Positions 21,711 to 33,250 of a stretch of DNA of 64,000 nt are shown in pieces. The stretch is from Protopterus annectens (Eukaryota > Chordata > Ceratodontiformes > Protopteridae): contig NC_056747.1 in NCBI RefSeq assembly GCF_019279795.1, positions 1,002,844,406 through 1,002,908,405 of the forward strand, read 5' to 3'. Each line of letters starts with the position of its first letter. Positions within the stretch are counted from its first letter, which is position 1. The translations under genes and the position numbers were made by a program. A model generated the notes under the pieces. The model did no database searches. It saw nothing but the letters and a program-made list of their open reading frames with translations, and had not been told where the DNA came from.

Positions 21711-21899
21711 TCTCGTGTCTTGTTTGTCCTGTTTGTTTGCATTTGCTTCCTTACCTACTTAACTTAGTTGGCCCAGATATACCTATGTCCCTTAGCATGC
21801 AGTCTCTTACTGAATTAAAAAAATATATAGCTCTGCATTTTGTACATGTCTTCTTAATGCATTGATTTGGTCCAATTGGCTATACAACATGGTTGTGTT

Positions 21900-22920
21900 G
21901 TTGTCACCTCTTTGTGGAGGTGACAGTCCAAATTTAGTTAATATTCTGCACATATTTTCAGTTTACACTGTTAAAGAAATGGATAGCTATGGTTCTTTCT
22001 TACCTCCCTCCTGCGCATTCTTGCATTGCTTTCCCTATGTTTTTCCCCCTGCTTGCTTCACATTTCACCACTTTCCTATCTACCCCATTTTAACACCTAT
22101 AATCTGTTCAAAAATAGAATGACACACAACACACATAAGTAGCAGAAAAAGCATTAGATCCCTTCACTTTTTGACCTCTATGTCTGCTCGGAATTTTGCA
22201 TTGCACACCAATGCACAGCAACAGTGAGTAGCAGTACAATGCTGCAGTTATCTCAGCACAGTGCCACTTAATCCCACTGTGCTATGCCAACACACAGCAG
22301 CATTTGTACTATAAAGAATTCATGTCATTGCATAATCACTGCTTATTTAAAAGTCTTTGAATGTATTAGATACACCTGGATTCTAACTGACCATCATCTG
22401 GGCTCAAAAAGAAATGTGTCAATGCATTTACACCTGCTGCCACAGAGTCAGTTAAGCAACAGATGTGTTTCATAGACTCATAACTAACTCTCAGACTTTT
22501 CACAATGCAGCTTGCATTTGTGTACTGCTTAACTACATGCAAACATGGAAAGCATTGAAAGTTTGTATCTCACATGAGCAAACACGTTGCCAACCGTCTC
22601 GCAAACCTGCTGCATACCGCACTATGGAAAAGTAAATATTATTATGTATTACTGCTGTTTACTGTCCATTCCCTGTCAATGACATGCAATTACATGTGGA
22701 AACATAAACTGAAGGCCCTATCTGTCAGTATTTCACATATTTACAATACAGCCATGTATTGCTTCCCCCCAAGCACTGCAACCCTGGTGTCTCAGGACTT
22801 TCTCCACACATATATCACCTACACTACAGACATTAATATCAAATGTTGCATTATATGCAATAAACATCAATTAGGTAACATGTAGAACTAGAACTAGTGA
22901 CCCATAAGCCTAAAAAGCTT
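21900..22920. other. no recognisable feature
   Basis: AT-rich sequence with chance frames up to 103 codons (22574-22885) and no motifs. Confidence 0.4.
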
Positions 22921-22924
22921 TATC

Positions 22925-24353
22925 TGCAAGGCTAGGGAAGGGATCAGCAAGGACCTTATTCACAGGGACATAGGTGGCCTTTAACACACTTGACCGGCCC
23001 TATTTTTGTTTTGTCAAGGGTAGATCTTGCTTATTAAATATTGTGGACTTCTTTGATAATGATCCCAAAGACTCGGATGACGGATAACAGGACATATCGC
23101 TATGTTGATTTATCCAAGGCTTTTGAGCTTTTGACACTATCTCCCATTCAGGTATCATAGGGAAACTCTCCCATCTGGGGATTAACCCATACATTACTAG
23201 ATGGATAGCCAACTGACTCACAGACAGAATGCACACCATCAAAGATGAGATTTGCTCCTCCACCACTAGACCACTTACCAGTGGAATACCACAAGGATCT
23301 GTGCTGGGCCCTCAACTGTTTGGAAACTATTTCTCTAAAGTCCAGGCAAAGGTAGATGGCCTGTGGCTTATGAAGTTTGCAGATGACTGTCAATTGGACA
23401 CAGTCATATAGAGTGCCCCAATGATGGTAGCATATTACAGAAGGAGCTGACACAGGTGCCAAACTTACGGACTGAACCTTAAAAAATGCCTTATTGCCGT
23501 CTTTGGCAATGAAGTACCCCTGCTAATTATGATATGCTTAGCACCCCCTCTAAGCTCAAACACATTGCAGCAAGACTTGAGAACACATGTAGATAGCAAT
23601 CTACACTTCAATCACTATGTGTCCATAATGGTGAGACACACATTCTACATTACACACCTCATAAATAAGGCTATCACATCCAAGACCAGAGAGGTCATAG
23701 CTCTGTTGTACTCCACCCTTATCACATCACTAATTGAATACAAGGCTGCCTTCTGTCTATACCTCACCAGACAACTGCAGCAACTGGAGAAAAAATAGAG
23801 GTTTGTGACTGGAAGAATGCAGGTCTTCCAAACATCACATACATGGAAAGATTAAAAGACCTGCCACTGTACTCGGTATCCTGCAAACTGCTGAGAGATG
23901 ACCTATGCCTGGCCTACAGAGCAGTCTCAGACCCTGCCCTACTGGAAATGCTGGATGTCTGCAAATCAAATAGGACAAGAATAACTTGCTCCAGGGATCT
24001 CGACCTAGCCTGTGACATAAACAGAACATGCTGGGGAGATGGATATATCTCCCAGCGATTGCCACTGTTCTGTAATAGGCTCCTACTGCATGTGAAGCAG
24101 TGCTCCTCAATGACCCTATTCAAGCTCAACTTTGACAACTGGATGGGTTATTCTAGATTCACCCCTGGTGTAGCCCTTATGTCCCTCATGGACAGGGACA
24201 GTCCGTGCTGATCACAAAATATTTCTGCTAACAATGACCATCTAACTATGCTCAATAAGGGTATTTGTGTTTTTACACAGCTGGGCTTATAAATGCTCTA
24301 GGCCATTAGGCTAGTAACCTCCTGTGAACCTATGAACCTATGAACCTATGCAG
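22925..24353 (+). mobile_element. CR1-type LINE copy 2, 5'-truncated
   Basis: Plus-strand copy carrying the RT half of ORF2 and the 3' UTR, ending with a clean (GAACCTAT)n tail at 24329-24353. It is the same family as the copies at 18.7 and 46 kb, but more diverged in sequence and with several frameshifts. Confidence 0.85.
22930..24211 (+). pseudogene. CR1 ORF2 reverse transcriptase fragment
   Basis: Motif A is recognisable near 23100 (VDLSKAF in a shifted frame). The frame 23229-23411 gives GIPQGSVLGPQLFGNYFSKV and LMKFADDCQL with the catalytic FADD intact. It continues in other frames at 23529-23798 (LRTHVDSNLHFNHYVSIM) and 23843-24211 (the C-terminal domain, ending near FKLNFDNWMGYSRFTPG). 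At least three frame changes make it non-functional. Confidence 0.8.
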
Positions 24354-25382
24354 GTCTCTCAACATCTTCTCTCCAACAAGCAACCACAATGGGCCTGATG
24401 GAAGAGAACAGAAATGTACATGTACTATTTTAACTCTTTAAATGTATACATTTTAACAGTGGAAACTGGAATACAGGATGCTTAACTTCAGAAAAATAGC
24501 TGTAATTGAATTACTTTATGGCTACGCAATAAAAATGGTATCTTTCAGTTTTCAGTGCAGCTAGATACAGAGTCTGTGCTGAAAAGCTTCCTGTATTGTC
24601 TCTGGAGTGAACTAATCACGAGTTTTAAAATGTGAAGGAATACAATTGCTTTATGACTTCCAGCATCTGCCAAAGATCTGAGATCTATGTATTTTCACAG
24701 GTAGATGCTAAATGCTGCCAGATTCCAGCAGTGGGGGATTCACCTGGGATACAGTCGGATGACAAGAAATGGTGTCATTCTGCAAGCTATCCCAGCAGTA
24801 ATATTTTATATTTTAATTTAAAATGTCTCTTAGAGAGACAGATCATTCTGTATTCTGTCTTGGACCTGACAAGAACCATTCACCACAATATCTTCATTGT
24901 TCTAATGAAGTCACTTTCTAGGGAGCAGTAATTATCTTGGATATATTCAGAAATAAAGCAAAGCTTAGTTTAGATATTTTCCTTTATTTATTTGAGACTG
25001 TCCTGCAATGTTGCTTTAAATATTTCCTGTGATTTTGAACTCTGACATCACTGTGATTATATACTGAGTATTTTCTTCTTCTTTTATTATTTATTATTAA
25101 TTATATTTGCACATTTCATTGTGGCTGATCTATCTAAAGATATTTAAGTTTTGAGAATACTTGCATATTTATCTGGTGACACTATGTGGGCCACTCCTAA
25201 TAGCCTTGCTCTTGGTCAAACTACCATTTGTTTTAATATTAATACTACACAATAAAATTGGACACTCTTTGTTAAGGGCCTTAAAGTAGCTGATAAGGAG
25301 TTGGCTGGTGGCAGTGATAACTACCTTATAATCTGGACAAAAGAGGGCATAGCTAGTAAACCTGTGCCAGCCTTTCCCAGGT
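24354..25382. other. no recognisable feature
   Basis: AT-rich non-coding sequence. The 99-codon frame at 24632-24931 shows no motif. Confidence 0.45.
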
Positions 25383-25421
25383 GTGTATGTGTGTGTGTGT
25401 GTGTGTCTGTGTGTGTCTGTG

Positions 25422-25490
<69 letters not shown>
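25383..25490. repeat. (GT)n microsatellite
   Basis: About 108 bp of GT repeats with two CT and one CAT interruption in the first half. Confidence 0.95.
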
Positions 25491-25494
<4 letters not shown>

Positions 25495-25811
25495 CAAACC
25501 TCAAAGAGTGTGTGTATATCAGCAACTTGGACAGCGACATGAAACACTGGTTGGACAGAGAGGGTGCTGGAGGTCTTGGCTTGGACACTCAGCTGAGATC
25601 TCAACTCTATAGCTGTGCCAGTGGGCAGTCTTATTGGGGATCTGAAGAAATAGGCAGAAACCAGCCCCAGACTGACAGTGGTGTCTGTCTGCTCTTAAGA
25701 GAAATTGCACTTGATGCAGAGAGCTGCATCTGGAAATACTGTGAGTGTATTTGTTATCCTCCCAGTGCACATCCCTTACTGGTACCAGTGGTGAGGATTG
25801 AGGCTCCTTGA
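25491..25811 (+). other. unassigned open frame with donor-like site
   Basis: After the GT repeat a plus frame stays open to 25811 (NLDSDMKHWLDREGAGGLGL and onward). A GTGAGT donor-like hexamer at 25740 follows it, and ATATCAG at 25516-25522 could be an acceptor. I recognise no protein family, and the minus strand is also open (25519-25770). It could be an exon or chance. Confidence 0.2.
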
Positions 25812-26753
25812 TTACTGGTCCAGTGGTGGGGCATCACAGATCTCCTCTGCATTATTCATGTAAGGATGATTGTCTCACACAGACATCCTCCCCATTGTTA
25901 TGTCAACTTGTGTGACAGTCACATAATACAATTTTCACTGTGTAGTCCCTACAGTACCATATTGATATGTGATTAGTGTTGCTACTACAACCATCTTCCA
26001 TTGACATGCCCTCATCTGCTGTACATTAGGTTGTTTCACCAGTCCTCTTTCCCTGTGTTCATTCCTATAATTCATCTGTGTGTCCCAATTCAATATACAC
26101 ACTTCCCCTGAGTGTTTATTTTACATGGCAGTCCATGTACCCTTACAGATCATTTACACAACTTCAGTACAGAATGCCAGGAATGGGATTTCACAATACT
26201 CTGCACTGTAGATACACTGCCCTGTACTTTGTGTTCACCATATACTTAACAATCATAACTCTACATTGACCAGATTTTCACAGAATGTCCAGATGTGTTC
26301 CTTATCAAATTTGCGGCTTTCTGCCATATCACCAGGAAGGTCTCAGGACTGATGTGACTCAATAATTACATACATTTGAGTTTCAGACTTCAAATCCTTT
26401 AGAACATGTATCTTAACACAACTCCCTGGTTATTCTACCACATTTCCATAGAGCAAATATGTCCTTATTTCTGGGTCAATTTGCCCCCATTACGTTGGAT
26501 GTTGTCCAGATGTCTTCCACTAAGAGATTGAGAGCTATCATTGTGGCATTCCACTCAAAGCCATGGACCTTCAATACTCTGATTTAAACAGGAGTGCTAT
26601 CCATGTTCTCCTACACAGTTTTCTGCCTGGCAACACTGTTGTCAGCCATGAAACATTACTTATTTATGTTTAAAATCGGTGCGTGGCATTAATATGCAAT
26701 GAGCGCTGCTGTTCACCGGCATCACCCCGCATACATGTAAATGAAGCCTATAT
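25812..26753. other. no recognisable feature
   Basis: Non-coding sequence without motif or repeat that I can support. Confidence 0.45.
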
Positions 26754-26863
26754 GGAGTTTATTGAATCCAGTTGATAGATTTTTTTGTGGTGCAGATCAA
26801 ATCTGTGTGGAGTTTATTGAATCCAGTTGATAGATTTTTGTGGTGCAGATCAACTCTGGGTTG
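26754..26863. repeat. 55-bp tandem duplication
   Basis: GGAGTTTATTGAATCCAGTT begins at 26754 and again at 26809; the two 55-bp copies differ by a few bases (a 2-T indel and a substitution). It lies at the 3' edge of DIRS copy B. Confidence 0.9.
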
Positions 26864-26929
26864 CAAATAAATATCTAAAGTGTCTAAGATGTATTCCTGT
26901 AATTGGAATGACTGGAAAAAAACAAACAA

Positions 26930-27300
26930 GTGTATATTTGGTTCAAGAGTGACTCCATAGCTACCTTAGATACAACATTTGGAATGGGTTTTAGAGAAAC
27001 TGTCTGTGAAAATCAAATAATGATGAATGGAGGACAATGATCATAAATCCATCTGGCTAAAGTGACAACCATCAAGAACAAGGTCTTCCAAGATATAAAC
27101 TTCAAATCAACTTCAGTCGTGAACTTATAATTTTAATTAGAGAAACCATGCCATCAACCTGAGAGACTTGATATCCTGTTGAGGCTTGCAAGATGGGTGG
27201 GAGAGAGGATCCAATATGGGATCCAGGACCCAAGGAGGTCGTAGAAGTTGAGGCCACAGGTAAGGCAACCAGATTTGTTGGGGCCAACAAGGAGCAATAA
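26930..27300 (-). pseudogene. DIRS tyrosine recombinase, N-terminal/central fragment
   Basis: Minus strand 27300-27100 reads SYCSLLAPTNLVALPV in one frame, with the overlapping IAPCWPQQIWLPYLW in the next; the latter is the block that links RNase H to the recombinase in DIRS elements. At 27110-27050 the strand encodes EVDLKFISWKTLFLMVVTLA, equivalent to the SLKTALLLALASAKR helix of the catalytic domain and to the matching segment of copy C near 59150. Sequence decays below 26930 and the active-site region is lost. Confidence 0.6.
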
Positions 27301-27439
27301 GAATAACTTTTGCCTTGTATATAGCAGCTCTCTGATGAGACTCTGTTATTAATTAGAACTGGGGGCTATGCATAAAGGAGGCCAGGTGTCCAAGTTTGGA
27401 CTCTAACATCCCTTGGTGACTGTCTCTGTTGAGGGATGA

Positions 27440-27800
27440 TGTCAAAATGACTTTCTGCATTTTGAACTGGTGAAAGATGCAAAGAGATTGCAGCAAGTCA
27501 TTGATTCAGCTTGTCTGCTATGATATTGGACAAATCTGGAATGTGCATTGCAGGAGAAAATGTTGTGAAAGCATTGCCAATTGCCATACTCTCCTGGCCT
27601 CTTGACATAGGGATAAAAGAGGGGTCCCCTCATGTTTGTTGATGTACCAGACAATAGCAGTATTGTCTGTCTAGATAGCAGTCACACCCTGGGTGACACG
27701 GTCCTGATGTGCCTGTGATGCTGGAAGAACTGCTCTCATCTCCTGAATGTTGACGTGAAGATAGACATCTTGTCTGGTCTACATTCTCTCATCTGTCCTT
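27440..27800 (-). pseudogene. DIRS RNase H fragment
   Basis: The minus-strand frames around 27654-27442 include a WYINKHEGT-like segment (27630 region) and a shifted equivalent of the HIPGxxNxxADxLSR motif (LQCTFQICPIS). Both belong to the C-terminal half of the DIRS RNase H. The catalytic residues further upstream cannot be placed with confidence. Confidence 0.5.
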
Positions 27801-27803
27801 CAC

Positions 27804-28990
27804 TTAAAATACACCCCACCCTAATGAAGAGCTTTTGTGGTCACCACGACCAGTGGGAGAGGAAAGATAAATGGATGTCATTGTAATGAAGACAGAGGAA
27901 GGATAATTTGATTGGGTGATATGGAGAGACTGTATTAATAGTGACAATTGAACTGATAGGTTCAAAAAACCTTGCATTAAGTACCAAGATTGTGGAGCCT
28001 GCCATAAAGCCCAGCAAGTGAAGAATTTGAGAAGCTGAAGGATTTGGATAACCATGATCTGTTGTGCTTGAAGATGAAGTGAAGTCAGCCTTGCTGGAGG
28101 ATGTTTTGCAATTTGTGAGTCTATGTCTAAATGACACTTTATGAAGTCCTGTGACTGAGTGAGATGCAAGTTTGATTGTTTTTGTAATTTACAGAAATTC
28201 TCAGGGATCAGCACAATTAGAGCAAATAATCATTTGTATGGATTAAGGACTATGTTATTCTTGTAATGAGAAGCCAGTTGTTTAAATAAAGGAACACCTG
28301 GAACACTTGCAACCAGAGGTGTGCTGTCACTACTGCCATGCATATGGTGAACACCCAGAGGGAAGGGCTGTGGTGAGACAAAATGACAGGGCTCTGAACT
28401 GATAATGACTGTCTCCCAGTGGGAAGTGTAAGTACCTTCTGGATTGATGCACTATCTTTGTGTGATAATAGGCTTCCTGAAGGTCTGTAAAGCACATCCA
28501 TGCCCCCTTCCTCAGAATAGGAAGAGTGGATTGCACCATGACCATCAGGAATGTTGTCTTTTTTACAAACATGTTTATCCAAAATGGACCTGAGGTCTTT
28601 GTTCTTTTTCAGAATTAAAACAAATTTTGAGTAGACTTCGAATCCTTTATGGATGACTCTTTTTTTTTCCAACAGCTGAGCAATCATTTGATTTGCATCC
28701 CTTTTTTCTCATGGTGGAACCTCTGGAAGGTTATTTTAGAATGGGGTCATTTTAGAGTTTTCACCTCTGCACTAAAGCACTCTGTCAAAAGAGGAGTCAG
28801 AAGCAAAATGTTGGGATTTCCTGAACTAGAATTATTTCCCTCCCCTCTGATTCTTGGAGAATGGTCCTCACACCATTTTTCCCTCTTACTTACTCTTAGA
28901 TAGAGTACCCTTAACCTTGGACCTAAACAGGAATGGGCCATCATAAAAAGCATTAAGGAAAGAAGGATGCCTTAACACTGTCAGAAAATA
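27804..28990 (-). pseudogene. DIRS reverse transcriptase with YLNN in place of YLDD
   Basis: The minus frame 28687-28250 opens with IAQLLEKKRVIHKGFEVYSK and ILKKNKDLRSILDKHV (fingers). The overlapping frame 28572-28330 gives FLMVMVQSTLPILRKGAWMC and DLQEAYYHTKI (palm motif A region) and HYQFRALSF. The catalytic loop reads VFLYLNNWLLITRI, where functional DIRS polymerases have YLDDWLL; both aspartates are replaced by asparagine. The frame 28214-27804 holds the thumb, including SLHLQAQQIMVIQILQLLKF. The enzyme would be inactive even without its frameshifts. Confidence 0.75.
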
Positions 28991-30370
28991 TGCATAGCCA
29001 CAGCCATAGCTGCTGCAATAACAACAGAGTCCACCAGAGGCTCTTTGCTCCAACGTGGACCATCTTTAGAAGGGACTAGCACATTGCCTGGCTTAACAGG
29101 TATTTGCTCAAGCATGTCTACATCCTGCAAGTCCTCTGTGAAATTATATCAGTGAGTCTATCAGTGTGGGGGGGGGGGCACCCAGAAGGTAGATTAACCT
29201 ACTCCAGAAGTTCTGAAGAACACTTTCTCATTAGGAAAAGGAAGTCAATTGGCCAATTCCCTCTTTATCTTAATAAATGAGGGTGTCCTCAGGAAAGTTC
29301 TACTGGACCTTTCCTCTTCATCCCAGTCTGTGGCCTCAGTGACAGACTTCTTTGGTGATTTTAAGTGCTTCCTCTTCCACTTGCACTTTCTGCGCTCTTC
29401 AGATGGAGAAGAACTTGAAGATACAGAAGTGTCTCTGGTTCATTGAATTAGGGAAAATCAGTCTTTTTGAAGTAGGCTGTCTCTAGGACAGGTGAAGAGT
29501 TCCTAAAAATACAGACATACCAGGTGGTCTGGACAGTGCCAGGGTGCATGAATCATTCCCATCCTGAGACAATTGTCAAGTCAGGATCTAATCAGTTGCC
29601 TCCAATAATGAAGAGGGAGTCAGGGAAAATTACTTCTGATCCAATGCTGAATCTAAGGTCAATAGATCAGAATATCAAATCTTGGGCTCCAATCAGATCT
29701 GAGACTGAGAACATAGCTGAGCTGTTGAGGAATAAGACACCCAGAAATAAGGATGTACCTAAACCCAACAGAGTCATATCCTGCTCTGAATGTCCAGTAC
29801 TGGCCTCTCAGACCTAAGATGCCATTGACTCAGAGGAAATTGGAGTCAAATGCACCAGACAGATGATCAGCACTGAAGGTTGTAAGGTTGTTGGTGCTGA
29901 CAGGTGGATGATTTGGGGAAACTTTGGCTCTGAGGCCACCAGATCCACCATATGTATCAAGGCAGGAGTTACTAGAAGGAGAGTGGATGAGCCAGCTGTC
30001 TCCACCCCTGAGAGGGACGAAATGACTTCCATATCTTTTGGCCTTAATGAAATTTCTCATCATCTTATGCCAGATTATGTTCATGATGCTTCTGGAGGTT
30101 CTAACAAATAGGATTAATACAACTGAGGGAGGTTGGGAAGTCAGAAATCTTGACAGTTCACTCTTGGAAGATCTGGTCATGGAAGAGAATCTCTTTGGAG
30201 TGCAATCGGCAATAATAATGGTCTCCTCTGATCTACTCAAGGACACTAAAGGGGGTTGGGATTGACCCAGATCTGAAAGGACTGGAGCTGAGGGTGGGTA
30301 AATGCACTGGGGTATGGAAATTTTCAGAGCCAGAAAATCCTGAAGAGGAGAATCAGACATCACTTTTCAT
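28990..30370 (-). pseudogene. DIRS gag-like region
   Basis: The 177-codon minus frame 30363-29830 is Ser/Pro-rich, matching in position and style the N-terminal gag part of copy A. Downstream, 29450-28990 continues with decayed frames and an 11-G run near 29168. I cannot recognise the conserved gag core clearly, so assignment rests mainly on position between terminal repeat and RT. Confidence 0.45.
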
Positions 30371-30916
30371 CTTTCTTTTTCCCTTTTCTCTAATTTTAGA
30401 ACCATTATCCCTAAACATTTCCTTAGTTTTGTCTTTGTCCTTATTTGTCTTTATCTGACGTTTTAAAGACTTGTCTCTCAGTACCTTTGAGAAGCCAAGG
30501 AAGAAAAGTGTTTGGGGAAGAACTGGCAGACACTACCACTGACCCTGGAAACAGGTCTCTCATGATTAATTTATTTTGCCTGTCCATCAAAGTCTCTTGG
30601 CCAAAGGAGGAACAAATGTCACACTGAACATTTAAGTGATCAGGGCCCTGGCAATAAATGTGATGATTATGCAGATCCTGGAGCAGGATCTTGTATCTGC
30701 ATTTCAGGCAGTTTTTGAAACCTAAAGATTATTCCATAGCTGCAGAAAACCAACACAGCCAAAGATAAATAAAAGCCTGAGACTGTCTAGAAAGAGAAAA
30801 TTAAGTAGAAAAAAAACTTCACTTATCTGAAAATCCTTTAAGCCATAAGCAGAGCACTGGAGATATCATCTAACAAGAAAGGTGGCAAAGAAGATTTGTG
30901 GTTATTGTGTTTTATA

Positions 30917-31025
30917 ATAGTGCATTATGGGAGAAGGGAGCTTGAGTGCTGGAGAAAGCTCTGATAGTGCTGCTGGCTTGGAGCCACCTCTCTGAGGATA
31001 ACCCAACTGTTGAGATGGACAGAGA
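30917..31025 (-). repeat. DIRS terminal repeat (left end of copy B)
   Basis: Reverse-complementary to 9311-9413 with divergence. On the minus strand it includes CAACAGTTGGGTTATCC, CACTATCAGAGCTTTCTCCA and TCTCCCATAATGCAC. In DIRS elements the ends are inverted repeats, which matches the opposite orientation relative to gene direction in copies B and D. Confidence 0.6.
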
Positions 31026-31330
31026 GGGCAACATAGGATCAGATGTTGCAATGTAGCATAAAATAACATCCTCTTACAGTCTTTCCTTTGTTTTCACTTG
31101 ATACAGCCAAGGTGCTAATTTTCCATATGCAAGCTGCTATCTTTGTGGCTTTAATACCTCTGCTGTAATAAACATTAAATTATTGTCATATAACTTGTAT
31201 CTGTTCTTAACCAATGTTTTCATATTATGTCTAATTTGGTGTAATTATTTAAACTGTAGATTTTTTTGTATTATTTTTTGAAGACTGTAAAATTATTGCT
31301 CTTAAAATGATTTGAAATACTTTGGGCATT

Positions 31331-31410
31331 TTCTCCTCGGGCCTCCACTGAAAATGGGTTCCTACCGAGCCAAACTTTCCCAATAATCAAATGCCAATAA
31401 ATATATAAAT
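31331..31410 (+). mobile_element. SINE 3' fragment
   Basis: GGGCCTCCACTGAAAATGGG, CCAAACTTTCCCAATAATCA and an AATAAATATATAAATAATTA tail match the 3' part of the SINE at 16014-16282 (minus). The head is missing. Confidence 0.65.
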
Positions 31411-31466
31411 AATTAAATAACAATAATCAAGAAAAGAGAGATAAGGTTCCACGACAGTCACCAAGA

Positions 31467-31573
31467 ATCAAAAACAAAAGCGCAACCCAATGGAAAGGCA
31501 AGCTAGCACTGTGTTTTGTGGACTCTCACAGTGCTGGCGTGCCTTTCCGTTGGGTTCCGCTTTTGTTTTTGAT
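31467..31573. repeat. near-perfect hairpin, 47-bp arms
   Basis: 31467-31513 and 31527-31573 are reverse complements at 43 of 47 positions with a 13-nt loop. Arms contain AAAAACAAAAGCG, AACCCAA and GCACTGTG. The function is unknown; it sits 60 bp after a SINE tail. Confidence 0.9.
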
Positions 31574-31645
31574 AATTAAATAGCAACCTACAAGAACAAA
31601 ATAATGCAGAAAATATATATAGAGTAGTTGTAGCCAAACACATAC

Positions 31646-31647
<2 letters not shown>

Positions 31648-31701
<54 letters not shown>
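31648..31701. repeat. (AT)n microsatellite
   Basis: About 54 bp of uninterrupted TA dinucleotides. Confidence 0.95.
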
Positions 31702-31704
<3 letters not shown>

Positions 31705-31845
31705 TGCTGCTCAGTTATATGCCCAGAAAGCAGTTCTGCCACGTACTTCCGACATTAAAGGGAATTTCAAAGGATCACCAGCTTTCAAAATGCACTACCA
31801 AGGCATTGACCTTCAAAAGGAAGAGTAAGATTTAAGTCAATTTCA

Positions 31846-33250
31846 TTACAAATTCAATGCACATCCCCCTTTATTCTGTAGGAATAAGTTGATTGGAAAA
31901 AAGGAAATGTAGGGGGATGACAAAGGATCTCTAGAAGAGAGCTCCAAATAGTGCAACTCAAGTAAGGGAGAGCTCTGTCTGTACAGGTGAAAAAAGTAGG
32001 TACTTAAAGTGACAGTAATAAAAGTGGAAGATCTAAGAGATCTATAATATTGCTTCACAGTAATAGTCTAATTTGTGGGCTTTCATTGGTCCACAAATAA
32101 GAGTTTCTATAAAGGAGTGACAACAAAAAAGGTGCATCTAAAGTAACTTAGTAGTCAACCTTGCTAGCAAGAATGCAAAGTAATGATGAAGCTTCTTGCT
32201 GCCTCTAGCAGTAAAATGGCAAATGAAAGTTTCTGGAGTTTCTGTAAGATTTTGGAAGAGGTGGGCCAATAACAGGTAAATAATACTAAAGGACAGGCAG
32301 CAGTAAACTCCTGCCAGCTGCAAGCCTGTTATGCTTAATTGATTGCTCACTAATGCTATTACATGCATAGAGAATAGGTATAAATTTGTTTTCAAAATTT
32401 TGGATGCAAGTAGAGAAGGTAAGTGATGGATCAAGCCATATCTCAAAATATTGTATGGATTGCACCAGTATGAATGTGACACTAATGGAGTCGTTAAGGA
32501 CTCAGTTGCCACAGTGCATTCTAAGATGTTTATGAATTCCAAAGAACATTGCCTTGTTTTTTTTTTTTTCTTTTCCTGATATTAACTTTGAGTCTTTTGA
32601 TCCCCCAGTCATGACATGGCTTACTAGGGTAGAATTGGGAGAATTGCAGATAGAATCTGAAGCTACCAGGTTTCAGGGAAATAATGTCATCTGAATAAAG
32701 TGGGAGTTAATAGAGATGATAAAACATAAAGGCCCTAAGAGATAGCCTTTTTGAATAGGCTAGAGGAAGTATTGAGTGCCAGGGCAGTTTTGAAAAATCT
32801 TCCAGGCAGACAACCACATAATACGTTTAATGAGGTGAAGCTGAGCCCATACAGTGAGAGTTCTATAGTCAGCAATAAGTGACTTACAAGTTCATAAACT
32901 TTGGACAAATCAGTGCAAATGGTTCCTTGTAAGGTTTCGGGTGTGCAATTAATGGTACAGTATACTACTAAGAGACAGGAGGGCAATACTGGTGTAATGA
33001 CTCTATGAATCCTTAACAATGGCTATATAGTAGGACATAGTCTTCAATGTGATCCTGTAGCTGTGAGTCAATAGCCTTCTTCAAGAATTTCTTCATTAGA
33101 GGAGACTGTGGAGCAATAGATTGATAGGATTAAGGGCTAAAGTTTGATTCTTATTTTGTTAATGTAACAATGTAAGCAGTTTTCTTAATGTAAGGAAATA
33201 TACCACCGGAGAGTGAGATGTTAATAATATGCATTAGAGGGAAGCAATAC
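31846..33250 (-). pseudogene. LINE reverse transcriptase relic (family uncertain)
   Basis: On the minus strand, about 33130-33050 reads KKFLKKAIDSQLQDHIEDYV, the block before the RT fingers. The frame 33019-32735 then reads GTICTDLSKVYELVSHLLLT (motif A, usually FxDLSKAFDxVxH) and LYGLSFTSLNVLCGCLPGRF (usually GLxxxxLxWFxSYLxxR). The GVPQGSxLGP motif has decayed near 32730. The frame 32058-31846 resembles the conserved end of such ORFs (STYFFHLYRQSSPLLELHYL). It differs from the CR1 family elsewhere in the window; L2/Rex-like is possible. Many lesions; an ancient copy. Confidence 0.6.

Larger units (their letters stand above)
26900..31030 (-). mobile_element. DIRS-like retrotransposon copy B, degenerate
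   Basis: The minus strand carries, from high to low coordinates, a terminal repeat (31025-30917), gag (about 30370-28990), RT (28990-27804), RNase H (27800-27440) and the start of the tyrosine recombinase (27290-26930). The order matches DIRS. The recombinase C-terminus and right terminal repeat are missing. Stops and frameshifts occur throughout. Confidence 0.75.

Noticed and set aside
32138-32542. 134-codon minus-strand frame as an independent membrane protein
   Set aside because: Located within the minus-strand LINE relic between its RT and C-terminal blocks; the hydrophobic look comes from AT-rich decay.
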